Origin: Oceanococcus sp041619555
GTDB lineage: Bacteria > Pseudomonadota > Gammaproteobacteria > Nevskiales > Oceanococcaceae
Length of the DNA: 64,000 bases
Assembly (NCBI GenBank): GCA_041619555.1
Contig: JBFKDQ010000009.1
Location: forward strand, 23,591-87,590
Direction: 5' to 3'
The notes beneath the pieces are model-generated. The model had not been told where the DNA came from. It made no database searches and saw only the letters and a list, made by a program, of their open reading frames with translations. This document shows, piece after piece, positions 53,837 to 62,788 of the stretch (its first letter is position 1; every line of letters starts with the position of its first letter). The translations under genes were made by a program, and so were the position numbers.

Positions 53837-53866
53837 CAAAAATGGGCTGCCCATGCGGCAGCCCAT
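53837..53866 (-). terminator. Intrinsic terminator after ilvC
   Basis: 10-bp arms (ATGGGCTGCC/GGCAGCCCAT) with loop CATGC, followed on the minus strand by five T. It lies between the ilvC stop and the psd-like start, so ilvN-ilvC should be largely separate from psd-pssA-leuA. Confidence 0.8.
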
Positions 53867-53903
53867 ATTTGAACAAGGCCGTGCCCTGCCGTCATGACCC
53901 TGA

Positions 53904-54926
53904 TCAGTTGCGGCTCTTGTCGACCAGCTTGTTCTGCGCGATCCAGGGCATCATGCTGCGCAGCTTGGCACCCACCTGCTCGATCTGATGGGCCTGCGCG
54001 TGGCGACGGCTGGCTTTGAGAACCGGCTGGCCGACGCGATTCTCGGCAATGAACTCGCGGGCGAACTCGCCCTTCTGGATTTCGCTGAGAATGCGCTTCA
54101 TCTCCTGCTTGGTTTCATCCGTAATGATCCGGGGACCACGGGAGATGTCACCATACTCTGCGGTATTGGAGATCGAGTAACGCATGTTCGCGATCCCACC
54201 TTCATACATCAGATCCACAATCAACTTGAGTTCATGCAGGCACTCGAAATACGCCATTTCCGGAGCGTAGCCCGCTTCTGTCAGGGTTTCGAAACCCGCC
54301 TGCACCAGCGCGCTTGCGCCGCCACACAGCACCGCCTGTTCGCCGAACAGATCGGTTTCGGTTTCTTCCCGGAAGTTGGTTTCAATCACGCCCGCCCGAC
54401 CACCACCGTTGGCGGAGGCATAGGACAGGGCGATTTCGCGAGCCTGGCCGCTGGCATCCTGATGCACGGCAATCAGGCTGGGCACACCGCCACCCTGGGA
54501 GTAGGTCGACCGCACCAGATGGCCGGGACCCTTGGGGGCAATCATGATCACGTCGAGGTCCGCACGCGGCTCGATCAGTTCGAAATGCACATTGAAACCA
54601 TGCGCGAAAGCCAGTGCCGCGCCCTGCTTGATGTTCGGCTCGATGACGTCCTGATACAGCGCCTGCTGATATTCATCCGGCACCAGGACCATCACCAGAT
54701 CGCCCGCACGTACCGCTTCTGCGACCGGCTGAACTTTCAGGCCGGCGGCTTCGGCCTTGGCCCAGGAAGAAGAACCTTCCCGCAAACCGACAGTGACGGA
54801 AACACCCGATTCCTTCAGGTTCAGCGCATGGGCATGACCCTGCGAGCCATAGCCCAGGATCACGACCTGCCGCCCCTGGATCAGCGAAAGGTCGGCGTCT
54901 TTGTCGTAGTAGATGTTCAAACTCAT
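53904..54926 (-). CDS. ilvC: Ketol-acid reductoisomerase, class I
   Basis: 340 residues. NADPH-binding GYGSQGHAHALNLKESG, metal-site DLFGEQAVLCGG and C-terminal AEYGDISRGPRI. Second step of isoleucine/valine synthesis. It starts 6 bases after the ilvN stop. Confidence 0.97.
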   Translation of the reverse strand: MSLNIYYDKDADLSLIQGRQVVILGYGSQGHAHALNLKESGVSVTVGLREGSSSWAKAEAAGLKVQPVAEAVRAGDLVMVLVPDEYQQALYQDVIEPNIKQGAALAFAHGFNVHFELIEPRADLDVIMIAPKGPGHLVRSTYSQGGGVPSLIAVHQDASGQAREIALSYASANGGGRAGVIETNFREETETDLFGEQAVLCGGASALVQAGFETLTEAGYAPEMAYFECLHELKLIVDLMYEGGIANMRYSISNTAEYGDISRGPRIITDETKQEMKRILSEIQKGEFAREFIAENRVGQPVLKASRRHAQAHQIEQVGAKLRSMMPWIAQNKLVDKSRN

Positions 54927-54932
54927 ATTTCT

Positions 54933-55433
54933 TTATCCGTGCAGTTTCAAAGATTGATCGGCGCAGGCAATGGCGCATACGCCACTTCGCACCAGCTCGA
55001 CGATCTTCCCGTGTGCTCGCATCTCACGACAGAAATCGTCCAACTCGGAGCCAGTGCCGGTAAATTCCAGCGTCATGCAGCTGGGGCGATCATCCAGCAC
55101 CTGGGCACCGAAATCTTGCGCCCGCTGCTCGACGCTGGCGACATCCGCGGCGTCAATACTGAGCTTGAGCAACAGGACTTCGCGCTCGATGTGTTCGCCT
55201 TCGGTCAGATCCGCCAGATCCACCACATCGACCAGCTTGCGCAACTGCTTGTTGATCTGCTCGATCACCTCATCCGAGCCTGTTGTCACCACACTCAAGC
55301 GAGACACGGTCTCGATCTGCGTCGGTGCCACCGTCAAAGATTCGATGTTGTAACCACGCGCTGAGAACAGCCCGGCCACCCGGGACAGGGCGCCAGCTTC
55401 ATTGGCGAGCAATATGGAGATGATGTGACGCAT
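54933..55433 (-). CDS. ilvN: Acetolactate synthase small (regulatory) subunit
   Basis: 166 residues: N-terminal ACT domain (HIISILLANEAGALSRVAGLFSARGYNIESL) and C-terminal IlvH/N domain. Confers valine feedback on IlvB. The large subunit gene is not adjacent: it lies at 60.0 kb on the other strand. The ATG at 55433 fits the family start. Confidence 0.96.
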   Translation of the reverse strand: MRHIISILLANEAGALSRVAGLFSARGYNIESLTVAPTQIETVSRLSVVTTGSDEVIEQINKQLRKLVDVVDLADLTEGEHIEREVLLLKLSIDAADVASVEQRAQDFGAQVLDDRPSCMTLEFTGTGSELDDFCREMRAHGKIVELVRSGVCAIACADQSLKLHG

Positions 55434-55600
55434 CGCAGCATCCGACCAAAAAGGTGCGCGAACATATCGCTGCCCGGCCGGAAAATCAAGCACCGGCGCG
55501 CCAGGATACCGCTCCCGACGCGCTGCTTCGACCATCGACAACGAAAAATCCGCCCTCTGCCGCCCACCCGATCAGCCGGCTTCGAGCCATGGGAAACATT

Positions 55601-55617
55601 CACGGCCATTGGCCGTG
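55601..55617. promoter_or_regulatory. 17-bp palindrome between ilvN and the sialidase-like gene
   Basis: CACGGCCATTGGCCGTG has 8-bp perfect arms around a single T. It sits in the 280-base divergent gap, a good place for an operator; nothing else in that gap stands out apart from the stem TCCGGC/GCCGGA (55673-55693) close to the downstream ribosome site. Confidence 0.45.
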
Positions 55618-55713
55618 TACAGGAAGTGGGACCTAACATTCGATTGCCGTCCGACTGCTGATGGACCGTAAATCCGGCGGGGACAAGGCCGGACGGCCGC
55701 AAGGGAGTAAATA

Positions 55714-58700
55714 ATGAAAAAGAGCGCGATCTTACTGGTCGTGGGATTGTCAGCCGGCCTGTTGCTGACCCAGACCCTGCCATGGCGCGACACCACGCCA
55801 GCCTTCGACTACGGCGTCGTTACAGGTCTGGTGGACGGACACTGTCCGCCCGCATACAAGGCCAAGGACCCGCTGAAGCTGGCGCGCGAATTCAGGGGCG
55901 AGGTGCCGCCCGCACAGGCTCGCCATATTCGCGAACAGTTCGGTGACCAAATCTGCGTCTCGCGCAAGCACCCCGAATCCGCCTATGAACTGAGCCTGAT
56001 CGACGAATCCCGCTACCAGTCGGCCGGCTTCATTCCGCAGGGGGCCTTTGCCAAGGCCCTTGCGGACAAATCCGCACAGCAGGCACTGAAAACCGCAATC
56101 CCTGGCGCGAATGGCTACTGGAGCCCGTACGGTCAGGGCCCGCTGAATGCCTCAGCGGCGGATTATCCGAGCGTAAACACCCTGGGCAACGTCATGGTCA
56201 GCGGACGCATCGATCACTTCGACTACGACGAAGTGCACGACCGCCTGTTTGCAAGCGTAGGTACCGGCGGCGTCTGGATGTCTGAAGATCTCGGCGACAA
56301 CTGGGTCTCGGTGGGCGACAACCTGCCCTACCAGTCGGTCGGCGCGGTGGCCTGGAGCAGCGCCGGCGGCGGCACCCTGGTGGTGGTTTCCGGAGATCCG
56401 CCTGGCGGTGGCAACAGTTACACCGGCCTCGGCGCATTCTGGACCAACGACCTGGGACTGAGCTGGCACAAGGTCGAAGGGGTGCCGGATGGGGCTCTGG
56501 GCTATCGGGTCGAAGTCGACAAATCCCGGCCAGAGGTCATCTACATCGCCAACAGCAAGGGTCTCTTCCGATCCACTGACGCGGGCCGCAGCGCGCTCAA
56601 TGTAGTGCTGCCCACCTCGCCGGAGTGCGCCGGCGTGCATGGACCAGGACCGTGCCAGTTTGCCAACTTCGTCACCGATGTCATCGTCAAACAACCTGGT
56701 GGCACGACGGCCGAATCCGGCGGCGCCGTGCTGGCCGTGGTCGGTTATCGAGGTGGCAGCCATGCCCGCTATCCCGACGGCACCGTCCACGCGCCCGGCA
56801 ACGGATTTTATCGTTCCGCAAGCGGCGAGCCCGGCAGCTTCGAGCGGGTCGGCAGCTACACGCCTGAGGCCGGCAACATGGTCGTCGGCCTGCCCGATCA
56901 GGCACGCATCGGCCGGGTGGAAATGGGGGCTGCGGAAGGCCCGAATCAGGACCACAACATCGTCTATGCGATCATCCAGGACGCGGTACGACTGAACGAC
57001 GGGCTGCCCTATATCGACGCCCCGCCGCTGGCCGACGGCCTCGACACGGTCAACCAGGCCATTCTTGCCGCCAGCAGTGAAGCGGCCGGGGTCGGCGTTG
57101 CACCGCTGAGCATCACGACCGCTTTCAACAGCATTTACATGTCCCCCGATTTCGGCGACACCTGGATCCTGATGGCATCCACTTCCGAGATCGCCGACAA
57201 CCCGTCCACCGGCTCATCCCTGTCCATCGTCCCCCGCGCCCTGATCGGCTTCCAGCCGGGCGTGCAGGCCTGGTACAACATGTGGATCCATCCGGACCCG
57301 ACCCGCGCGGACCCGCTGGGCTTTCCGACCCGTCTGGTATTCGGGCTGGAAGAGGTGTATCAGAACCGGCTGACCCAGGTTCCGCTGAACGGGGTGCTGC
57401 AGCAGGGCCCGAATGATTTCAACGTGATCGGCACCTACTTTGCCGGCCAGACCTGCCATTTTCTGTCCGCCCCCTACGGCCTCTGTCCGACCAGCACACC
57501 GGTTGAGGTCGGCACCACGACCCACCCGGACCAACAAGGCGGAATCTGGATCCCGCAGGCCGATGGCGGCGTCTGTCTGATCGTCGGCAACGATGGCGGC
57601 GCCTATCGGCAGTGCGTGGGCCCGGACGGAGAACTCGACAATGCCGGCTGGGGCATCGGCAACAACAACGGCTTCAACACCCTGCTGCCCTACAACCTGG
57701 CGGTCTCGAAAAACGGCACGGTCTGGATGGGCCTGCAGGACAATGGCACGGCGGTGATCAAACCCGATCAGCAGCAGTTCATGGCCCACGGTGGCGATGG
57801 CTTCTACACTGCCGTGCATCCCACGATCAGCAATTTTGCCTATGGGGAAACCACCTACGCGGACATGATCGTGACCGTCGATGGCGGCACCAGCTGGGCC
57901 GACATGAATCCGCCGGTGAAAGGCTCTGCCAACGGCTCAAGCTTCTCCAACATGTTCATGATGGACCCTACCGATCCCAATCACCTGATCACCGGCGGCT
58001 TCAAGATCGTCGAGACCCGTGCCGGACCGAACACCCGCGCACCGGACTGGGTCGAGGTCCACGAACTGGGAACGGCAGCCAGCGGGATCCGGTTCAAAAT
58101 GACGGCGGTCGAGATCCATGGCGCTGCTGCTTATGCCGGAGGTTGCGGCAAGTGCAGCGTATTCAACCCGGACGCGCCGTTCCAGAATGTGCTGGCCACG
58201 AATGTCGGCGGCGACGCGGAACCGGCCAAGGCCAGCTCGGCGGGCTGGCACACCGCCACCGCCGCAGGCCTGCCGAATCGTTACATCACCGGCATGGAAA
58301 TCGACCCGGAGAATGCCGCGACGGTTTATGTTGCGCTCGGCGGCTATTCCAACGCGCAGTGGGTCCCGCCGGGATCCTACCTGGATGAGAATCCCAATAT
58401 CGGAGTCGGTCACATCTACAAATCAATCGATGCCGGCGAGAACTTCACCGACATTTCCGGCAATCTGCCCAATGTCCGCGTGTCGGTGATCCGTCAATAC
58501 GGCCAACAACTGATTGTCGGCACCGACATTGGCGCGTTTATTTCCAGCGACCTCGAAGGCAGCCTGTGGTCACCACTGGGCAATGGACTGCCCAATGTCA
58601 CGGTCAACGGCATCGAATTCCGTCCCGGCACGCCCGACCAGATGTTCATATCGACTTTCGGCCGCGGCATCTGGACCTACGATTTCGCCACTGCGGGCCT

Positions 58701-58857
58701 GCCGGCGACGCGCGGCCAGATCGACAATTCCCTGCCCGATCCGGCCCTCGCCCTGCCACAACGCGGTGGCTCGCTGTCCTGGCTGATCCTGATCCTGAGC
58801 CTGCTCGCCGGCTGTCTTTCGTTCCGGCGCCAGACCAGAAGGGGCATGCCGCGCTAA
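55714..58857 (+). CDS. Secreted sialidase/sortilin-type beta-propeller protein with GlyGly-CTERM tail
   Basis: 1047 residues. Signal peptide at 1-20. About seven Asp-box-like repeats (S-x-D-x-G-x-x-W): SEDLGDNW, TNDLGLSW, STDAGRS, SPDFGDTW, TVDGGTSW, SIDAGENF, SSDLEGSLW, typical of BNR/VPS10 propellers. The last 34 residues are RGGS, a hydrophobic span (LSWLILILSLLAGCLSF) and Arg-rich end, as in GlyGly-CTERM proteins cut by rhombosortase. GGGAG lies 7 bases before the ATG. No catalytic residues of sialidases can be named; the role is unknown but it should be at the cell surface. Confidence 0.8.
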   Translation: MKKSAILLVVGLSAGLLLTQTLPWRDTTPAFDYGVVTGLVDGHCPPAYKAKDPLKLAREFRGEVPPAQARHIREQFGDQICVSRKHPESAYELSLIDESRYQSAGFIPQGAFAKALADKSAQQALKTAIPGANGYWSPYGQGPLNASAADYPSVNTLGNVMVSGRIDHFDYDEVHDRLFASVGTGGVWMSEDLGDNWVSVGDNLPYQSVGAVAWSSAGGGTLVVVSGDPPGGGNSYTGLGAFWTNDLGLSWHKVEGVPDGALGYRVEVDKSRPEVIYIANSKGLFRSTDAGRSALNVVLPTSPECAGVHGPGPCQFANFVTDVIVKQPGGTTAESGGAVLAVVGYRGGSHARYPDGTVHAPGNGFYRSASGEPGSFERVGSYTPEAGNMVVGLPDQARIGRVEMGAAEGPNQDHNIVYAIIQDAVRLNDGLPYIDAPPLADGLDTVNQAILAASSEAAGVGVAPLSITTAFNSIYMSPDFGDTWILMASTSEIADNPSTGSSLSIVPRALIGFQPGVQAWYNMWIHPDPTRADPLGFPTRLVFGLEEVYQNRLTQVPLNGVLQQGPNDFNVIGTYFAGQTCHFLSAPYGLCPTSTPVEVGTTTHPDQQGGIWIPQADGGVCLIVGNDGGAYRQCVGPDGELDNAGWGIGNNNGFNTLLPYNLAVSKNGTVWMGLQDNGTAVIKPDQQQFMAHGGDGFYTAVHPTISNFAYGETTYADMIVTVDGGTSWADMNPPVKGSANGSSFSNMFMMDPTDPNHLITGGFKIVETRAGPNTRAPDWVEVHELGTAASGIRFKMTAVEIHGAAAYAGGCGKCSVFNPDAPFQNVLATNVGGDAEPAKASSAGWHTATAAGLPNRYITGMEIDPENAATVYVALGGYSNAQWVPPGSYLDENPNIGVGHIYKSIDAGENFTDISGNLPNVRVSVIRQYGQQLIVGTDIGAFISSDLEGSLWSPLGNGLPNVTVNGIEFRPGTPDQMFISTFGRGIWTYDFATAGLPATRGQIDNSLPDPALALPQRGGSLSWLILILSLLAGCLSFRRQTRRGMPR

Positions 58858-58868
58858 GCGCGGCATGC
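58844..58868. repeat. 11-bp-arm inverted repeat with the stop codon in its loop
   Basis: GCATGCCGCGC and GCGCGGCATGC flank the TAA stop of the propeller gene (58855-58857) as a 3-base loop. Confidence 0.7.
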
Positions 58869-58873
58869 AACTC

Positions 58874-58909
58874 AAGCCCCGCAGGCAGCAAAGACTGACG
58901 GGGCTTTTT
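58874..58909 (+). terminator. Intrinsic terminator of the propeller gene
   Basis: Stem AAGCCCCG/CGGGGCTT with a 17-base loop, followed by TTTTT; 16 bases past the stop. Confidence 0.75.
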
Positions 58910-59004
58910 AGGGCCTGCACGGCGGGTGTTGCGCCCAGCCCAAATCCATCTCGGCCACCGACCCGTGGCCGCCGTGCCAGTCCCCACGGACAAAGAGAAC
59001 AGAC

Positions 59005-59038
59005 AAAAAAAAACCCTGATGCTTGCATCAGGGTTTTT
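59005..59038. terminator. Bidirectional terminator between convergent genes
   Basis: Stem AAACCCTGATG/CATCAGGGTTT with loop CTTG, flanked by nine A and five T, so it should work in both directions. Confidence 0.85.
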
Positions 59039-59093
59039 CTTTCTCAGGCTCCGTCAGGGTTGATCCAACACCCTGACTCGGCCACCATCGTTT

Positions 59094-59801
59094 TCAAGCA
59101 GGGCGACGTCGGCGACCCAGCAGGCCCGCCAGGGCGACGACCAACAAACCACCGCCCAATGCACCACCGGCGCTGCGCCGATCAACCGATGCCGAACGCG
59201 ATTCCTGTTCGCTTTCACTGCTGTCCCCGGCAACCGGCGACCAGGCACGCGCCAGCAGGCTGTTCTGCATGAAGAATTCCTCGGTATCCACGCCTTCAGC
59301 CGGCTCGCCCAGATCCAGCGTGATCTTGCCGGTATACGTGGAACCCAGAACGCTGAAATAGACGATGTCGAAGCTGTACTCAAACACGCCGCCCAGCGCC
59401 AGCTGGGTCATGACTTCAGGATTGTTGGCGCTCGCCGCGCTATTCACTTCATTGCCTGCGGCATCGTACATGTAGATGTCATAGTCCTCTGCGCCGGCAC
59501 CGGCCGGGTCATCCCAGCTGAAGACCATGCGGATCAGCGCGGAGGGAAAATAATCACCGATGTCTTCGGGCAGATCGATGGTGAGATCGAAATGATCGCA
59601 AGGCAGAAGCACATCCATGCAGGTCGCCTCGACCTGAGGGGTGACGTTCACACCCACGTTCGGCCCCGAGCTGAACTCGATCGGCCCCGACTCCAATGTC
59701 AGCGTTCCCTCTGACGGATCAGCTGCCAGTGCGCCCTGCGATGCCATCAACGCGCACAGCCCCGCCGCGGCCAGCCGGCCACGTCCCAATGAAATAGTCA
59801 T
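59094..59801 (-). CDS. Exported protein with GlyGly-CTERM-like tail
   Basis: 235 residues. GGAG lies 6 bases before the ATG at 59801. Signal peptide ends ASQGALA. The mature domain has a CMDVLLPCDHFDLTIDLPE stretch and VFSWDDPAGAGAEDYDIYMYDAAGNEV, resembling the beta-sandwich found in secreted proteins of the prepeptidase-like type. A Ser/Glu-rich linker leads to SAGGALGG, a hydrophobic span and GRRRR. No enzyme motif seen. It is convergent with the propeller gene. Confidence 0.75.
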   Translation of the reverse strand: MTISLGRGRLAAAGLCALMASQGALAADPSEGTLTLESGPIEFSSGPNVGVNVTPQVEATCMDVLLPCDHFDLTIDLPEDIGDYFPSALIRMVFSWDDPAGAGAEDYDIYMYDAAGNEVNSAASANNPEVMTQLALGGVFEYSFDIVYFSVLGSTYTGKITLDLGEPAEGVDTEEFFMQNSLLARAWSPVAGDSSESEQESRSASVDRRSAGGALGGGLLVVALAGLLGRRRRPA

Positions 59802-59986
59802 CCATTTCTCCAAGTAATTATTCAGAAACATGCTTCTTCGTCCGGTCCATTCCCCCGGCCTGACACCGTCATCTGGCGAAACCTGGACCGATATGGCGAA
59901 GACGAACGGTCGAGGCAGAAGGTTCCACCGTAAGCCCTGTTGCAGGGCAAAACACCCAGGACATACAAATGCGGCAGGTTTTTCTT

Positions 59987-59992
59987 TAGAAT
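59987..59992 (+). promoter_or_regulatory. Possible -10 box before ilvB
   Basis: TAGAAT 31 bases before the ilvB ATG; a short stem GCCCTG/CAGGGC (59934-59948) lies upstream. No strong -35. Confidence 0.35.
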
Positions 59993-60023
59993 GCGCGGTT
60001 CTGTGCAGCGCAGCAATTGAATC

Positions 60024-61874
60024 ATGACTGAAGATTTCGACACCTCCCAGAGCCATCACCCCTTGGCCGGCCAGACCATGACGGGCGCCGACATTGTCGT
60101 CCAGGTCCTGGCTGATGAAGGCGTCGATACCATCTTTGGTTACAGCGGCGGCGCCATCTTGCCGAGTTACGATGCGGTGTTCCGCTATAACAATCAGCAT
60201 GCCGACGAACAGGGCGAGGTCCCCATGCCACTGATCGTGCCGGCCAACGAACAGGGCGCCGCATTCATGGCCGCAGGCTATGCCCGCGCCAGCGGCAAGG
60301 TCGGCGTGGCCTTGGTGACCTCGGGCCCCGGTGCCACCAATACCGTGACACCGGTGCGCGACTGCATGGCAGACTCAATCCCGATCGTCGTGATCTGCGG
60401 ACAGGTCCCGACCGGCGCGATCGGTACCGACGGGTTTCAGGAGGCCCCGGTGTCCAACATTATGGCTGCCGCCGCCAAGCACGTGTTCCTGGTCACCGAT
60501 GCCAACAAGCTGGAAGCCACCGTACGCACGGCTTTCGAGATCGCGCGCACCGGCCGGCCTGGCCCGGTCGTCATCGACATCCCCAAGGACATCCAGAACT
60601 GGCAAGGTGCTTTCCAGGGTGCAGGCAAGCTGCCGGTACCGGGATATCGTCAACGGATGAACGCGGTCAGCTCCAATCGCCTCTCCCAGCTGGAATGCGT
60701 GCGCTTTTTCGACCTCTTGCGACAGGCCCGCCGCCCTCTGATCTATGCCGGCGGCGGCGTCATTCATGCCGAAGCCGCAAGCCAGCTCGCCAGCTTTGCG
60801 CGTGAGTTTCGGATCCCGGTGGTGACCACCTTGATGGGCCTTGGCGCGTTCGACACCACCGACGAACTCTGCTTGCACATGCTTGGCATGCACGGCACGG
60901 CCTACGCCAATTACGCGGTGGACGACTGTGATTTCCTGATCGCCATCGGCGCCCGCTTCGATGACCGGGTCGCCGGCATTCCGGACAAATTTGCGCCCAA
61001 CGCACGCTATATCGCCCACTTCGATATCGATGCCTCCGAGATCCACAAGGTCAAGCAGGCCCACTGGCACCATGTCGGCATTCTGAGCGATGCGCTCGAC
61101 ACCCTGATCGAGCATGGACGTGAACACCCTTTGCCGCATGATTTCGATGAATGGGTCGATCACATCACGCGACTGAAGCGCGACCATCCCATGGCCTACC
61201 CCGAGGGTGGCGAGGAGATTCAGCCGCAGCAGGTGATCGAGGAAATCAACCGCATCACCCGCGGCGAGGCCATCATCAGCACCGGGGTGGGGCAGCATCA
61301 GATGTGGGCGGCCCAGTTCTTCGACTTCTGTCGGCCGCGATTGTGGTTGACCTCCGGCAGCATGGGCACGATGGGTTTCGGCCTGCCGGCGGCGATCGGC
61401 GCCCAGTTTGCCTGCCGTGACCGCCTGGTCATCGACATCGACGGCGATGCCTCCATCCGCATGAATCTGGGCGAACTGGAAACCGCGACGACCTACAATC
61501 TACCGGTCAAGGTGGTGGTGCTGAACAATTCCGGCGACGGCATGGTCCGGCAATGGCAGAAGCTGTTCTTCAAAGGCCGTTTCTCCGCCACAGACAAATC
61601 CCTGCACAAGAAGGACTTTATCAAGGCAGCGGAAGCCGATGGCTATGCCTTTGCCCGCCGGGTCAGCGAAAAATCGCAACTTGCCACGGTGATTGCCGAG
61701 TTTCTTGCGTTTCCGGGACCGGCTTTTCTGGAAGTCATTATCGATCGCGATGCGGGCGTGTATCCGATGGTCGGCCCGGGCATGAGCTATGCCGAAATGA
61801 TCACCGGCGACGCCATTCCGAATCGCTACAGCAGCACCACCCGCACCGAAAGCGATGCATCCGAGATGTTCTGA
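60024..61874 (+). CDS. ilvB: Acetolactate synthase large subunit
   Basis: 616 residues, thiamine diphosphate enzyme. Glu in VPANEQGAAFMAAGYARASGK, GDASIRMNLGELETA (ThDP site) and DGMVRQWQ; the last motif is normally NNxxQGMV and here reads NNSGDGMV. It makes acetolactate and acetohydroxybutyrate with IlvN, whose gene is 4.6 kb away on the other strand. Stop overlaps the next ATG by one base. Confidence 0.95.
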   Translation: MTEDFDTSQSHHPLAGQTMTGADIVVQVLADEGVDTIFGYSGGAILPSYDAVFRYNNQHADEQGEVPMPLIVPANEQGAAFMAAGYARASGKVGVALVTSGPGATNTVTPVRDCMADSIPIVVICGQVPTGAIGTDGFQEAPVSNIMAAAAKHVFLVTDANKLEATVRTAFEIARTGRPGPVVIDIPKDIQNWQGAFQGAGKLPVPGYRQRMNAVSSNRLSQLECVRFFDLLRQARRPLIYAGGGVIHAEAASQLASFAREFRIPVVTTLMGLGAFDTTDELCLHMLGMHGTAYANYAVDDCDFLIAIGARFDDRVAGIPDKFAPNARYIAHFDIDASEIHKVKQAHWHHVGILSDALDTLIEHGREHPLPHDFDEWVDHITRLKRDHPMAYPEGGEEIQPQQVIEEINRITRGEAIISTGVGQHQMWAAQFFDFCRPRLWLTSGSMGTMGFGLPAAIGAQFACRDRLVIDIDGDASIRMNLGELETATTYNLPVKVVVLNNSGDGMVRQWQKLFFKGRFSATDKSLHKKDFIKAAEADGYAFARRVSEKSQLATVIAEFLAFPGPAFLEVIIDRDAGVYPMVGPGMSYAEMITGDAIPNRYSSTTRTESDASEMF

Positions 61875-62788
61875 TGCATCGCCTCTGCCTGTTCGTTCTG
61901 CTGCTCGCCCATGTCACCGGGCACGCCGGGACAGTGCAGGATGAAGCCGCCGGCAGTGCAGCCGAGGCGCCGGCGGATGATCCCCCGGTCGCGGCGCAAC
62001 GCCGGGCGCTGGAATTGTCCGCGCGCAACAACCCGTACGCGATCACGCCGCACCGCCCCAACTACTTGCTGCCGCTGAGCTATTCCCATCGCCCCAAGAG
62101 CGAACTGCTGAATCTGGGCGACCGCAGGCTGGACAACAGCGAGATCAAGTTCCAGCTCAGCTTCAAGCTGGCGATCTGGGCAGAACCCTTCGCCCAGCCG
62201 GTCGACCTTTTTTTCGCCTACACCGGACGCTCGTTCTGGCAGGCCTATAACAGCAAGCTATCCGCACCGTTTCGAGACACCAACCATGAACCGGAAATCT
62301 TCCTGCTAACCCATCACGACTGGCAATGGGGAGCGGTCAGCGACATCAACCTGCGGCTCGGACTGAATCATCAATCCAATGGCCAGAGCCTGCCGCTGTC
62401 GCGCAGTTGGAATCGCGTCTATGCCGGCATCAGCGGACGCTGGCGACAATTTTTCGCCGACGCCGTGTTCTGGCAACGTCTGCCGGAAGATCCCAAGACC
62501 AGTCCCGAGGATCCGGAAGGCGACGACAATCCGGGCATCGAAAACACCGTTGGCCGCGCCGAGTTCACGCTGGCCTGGGTGATCCAGAAAAAAACCATCA
62601 ACCTGAACTGGCGCAACAATCTGCGCAGCGACCTGAAAGGCGGCCTGACCGGCGCCTTCACATTTCCGCTGAACTCAAGAATGAAGGGGTATTTGGAGTT
62701 CTTCACCGGCTACGGCGAGACCCTGCTGGACTACAACCGCAGCAACGAGCGCCTAAGCTTCGGCATCGCCCTGAACGACTGGCCCTGA
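61874..62788 (+). CDS. pldA: Outer-membrane phospholipase A
   Basis: 304 residues with a signal peptide. The catalytic motif reads LNHQSNGQSLPLSRSWNRVY, containing the His-x-Ser-Asn-Gly block of OMPLA; the DNPGIENTVGRAEF and barrel strands also fit. A 30-residue acidic linker follows the signal peptide. It would hydrolyse phospholipids in the outer leaflet. Starts inside the ilvB stop (TGATG), so it is coupled to an amino-acid gene, which is unusual. Its 3' end overlaps tadA by 36 bases. Confidence 0.9.
   Translation: MHRLCLFVLLLAHVTGHAGTVQDEAAGSAAEAPADDPPVAAQRRALELSARNNPYAITPHRPNYLLPLSYSHRPKSELLNLGDRRLDNSEIKFQLSFKLAIWAEPFAQPVDLFFAYTGRSFWQAYNSKLSAPFRDTNHEPEIFLLTHHDWQWGAVSDINLRLGLNHQSNGQSLPLSRSWNRVYAGISGRWRQFFADAVFWQRLPEDPKTSPEDPEGDDNPGIENTVGRAEFTLAWVIQKKTINLNWRNNLRSDLKGGLTGAFTFPLNSRMKGYLEFFTGYGETLLDYNRSNERLSFGIALNDWP

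Noticed and set aside
55660..55713. Possible c-di-GMP riboswitch before the propeller gene
   Set aside because: A stem is present, but the conserved GEMM core and tetraloop-receptor sequences are not.
59830..60027. 65-codon ORF before ilvB considered as an ilv leader peptide
   Set aside because: Too long, few branched-chain codons, Arg/Pro/His-rich, and it runs into the ilvB start.
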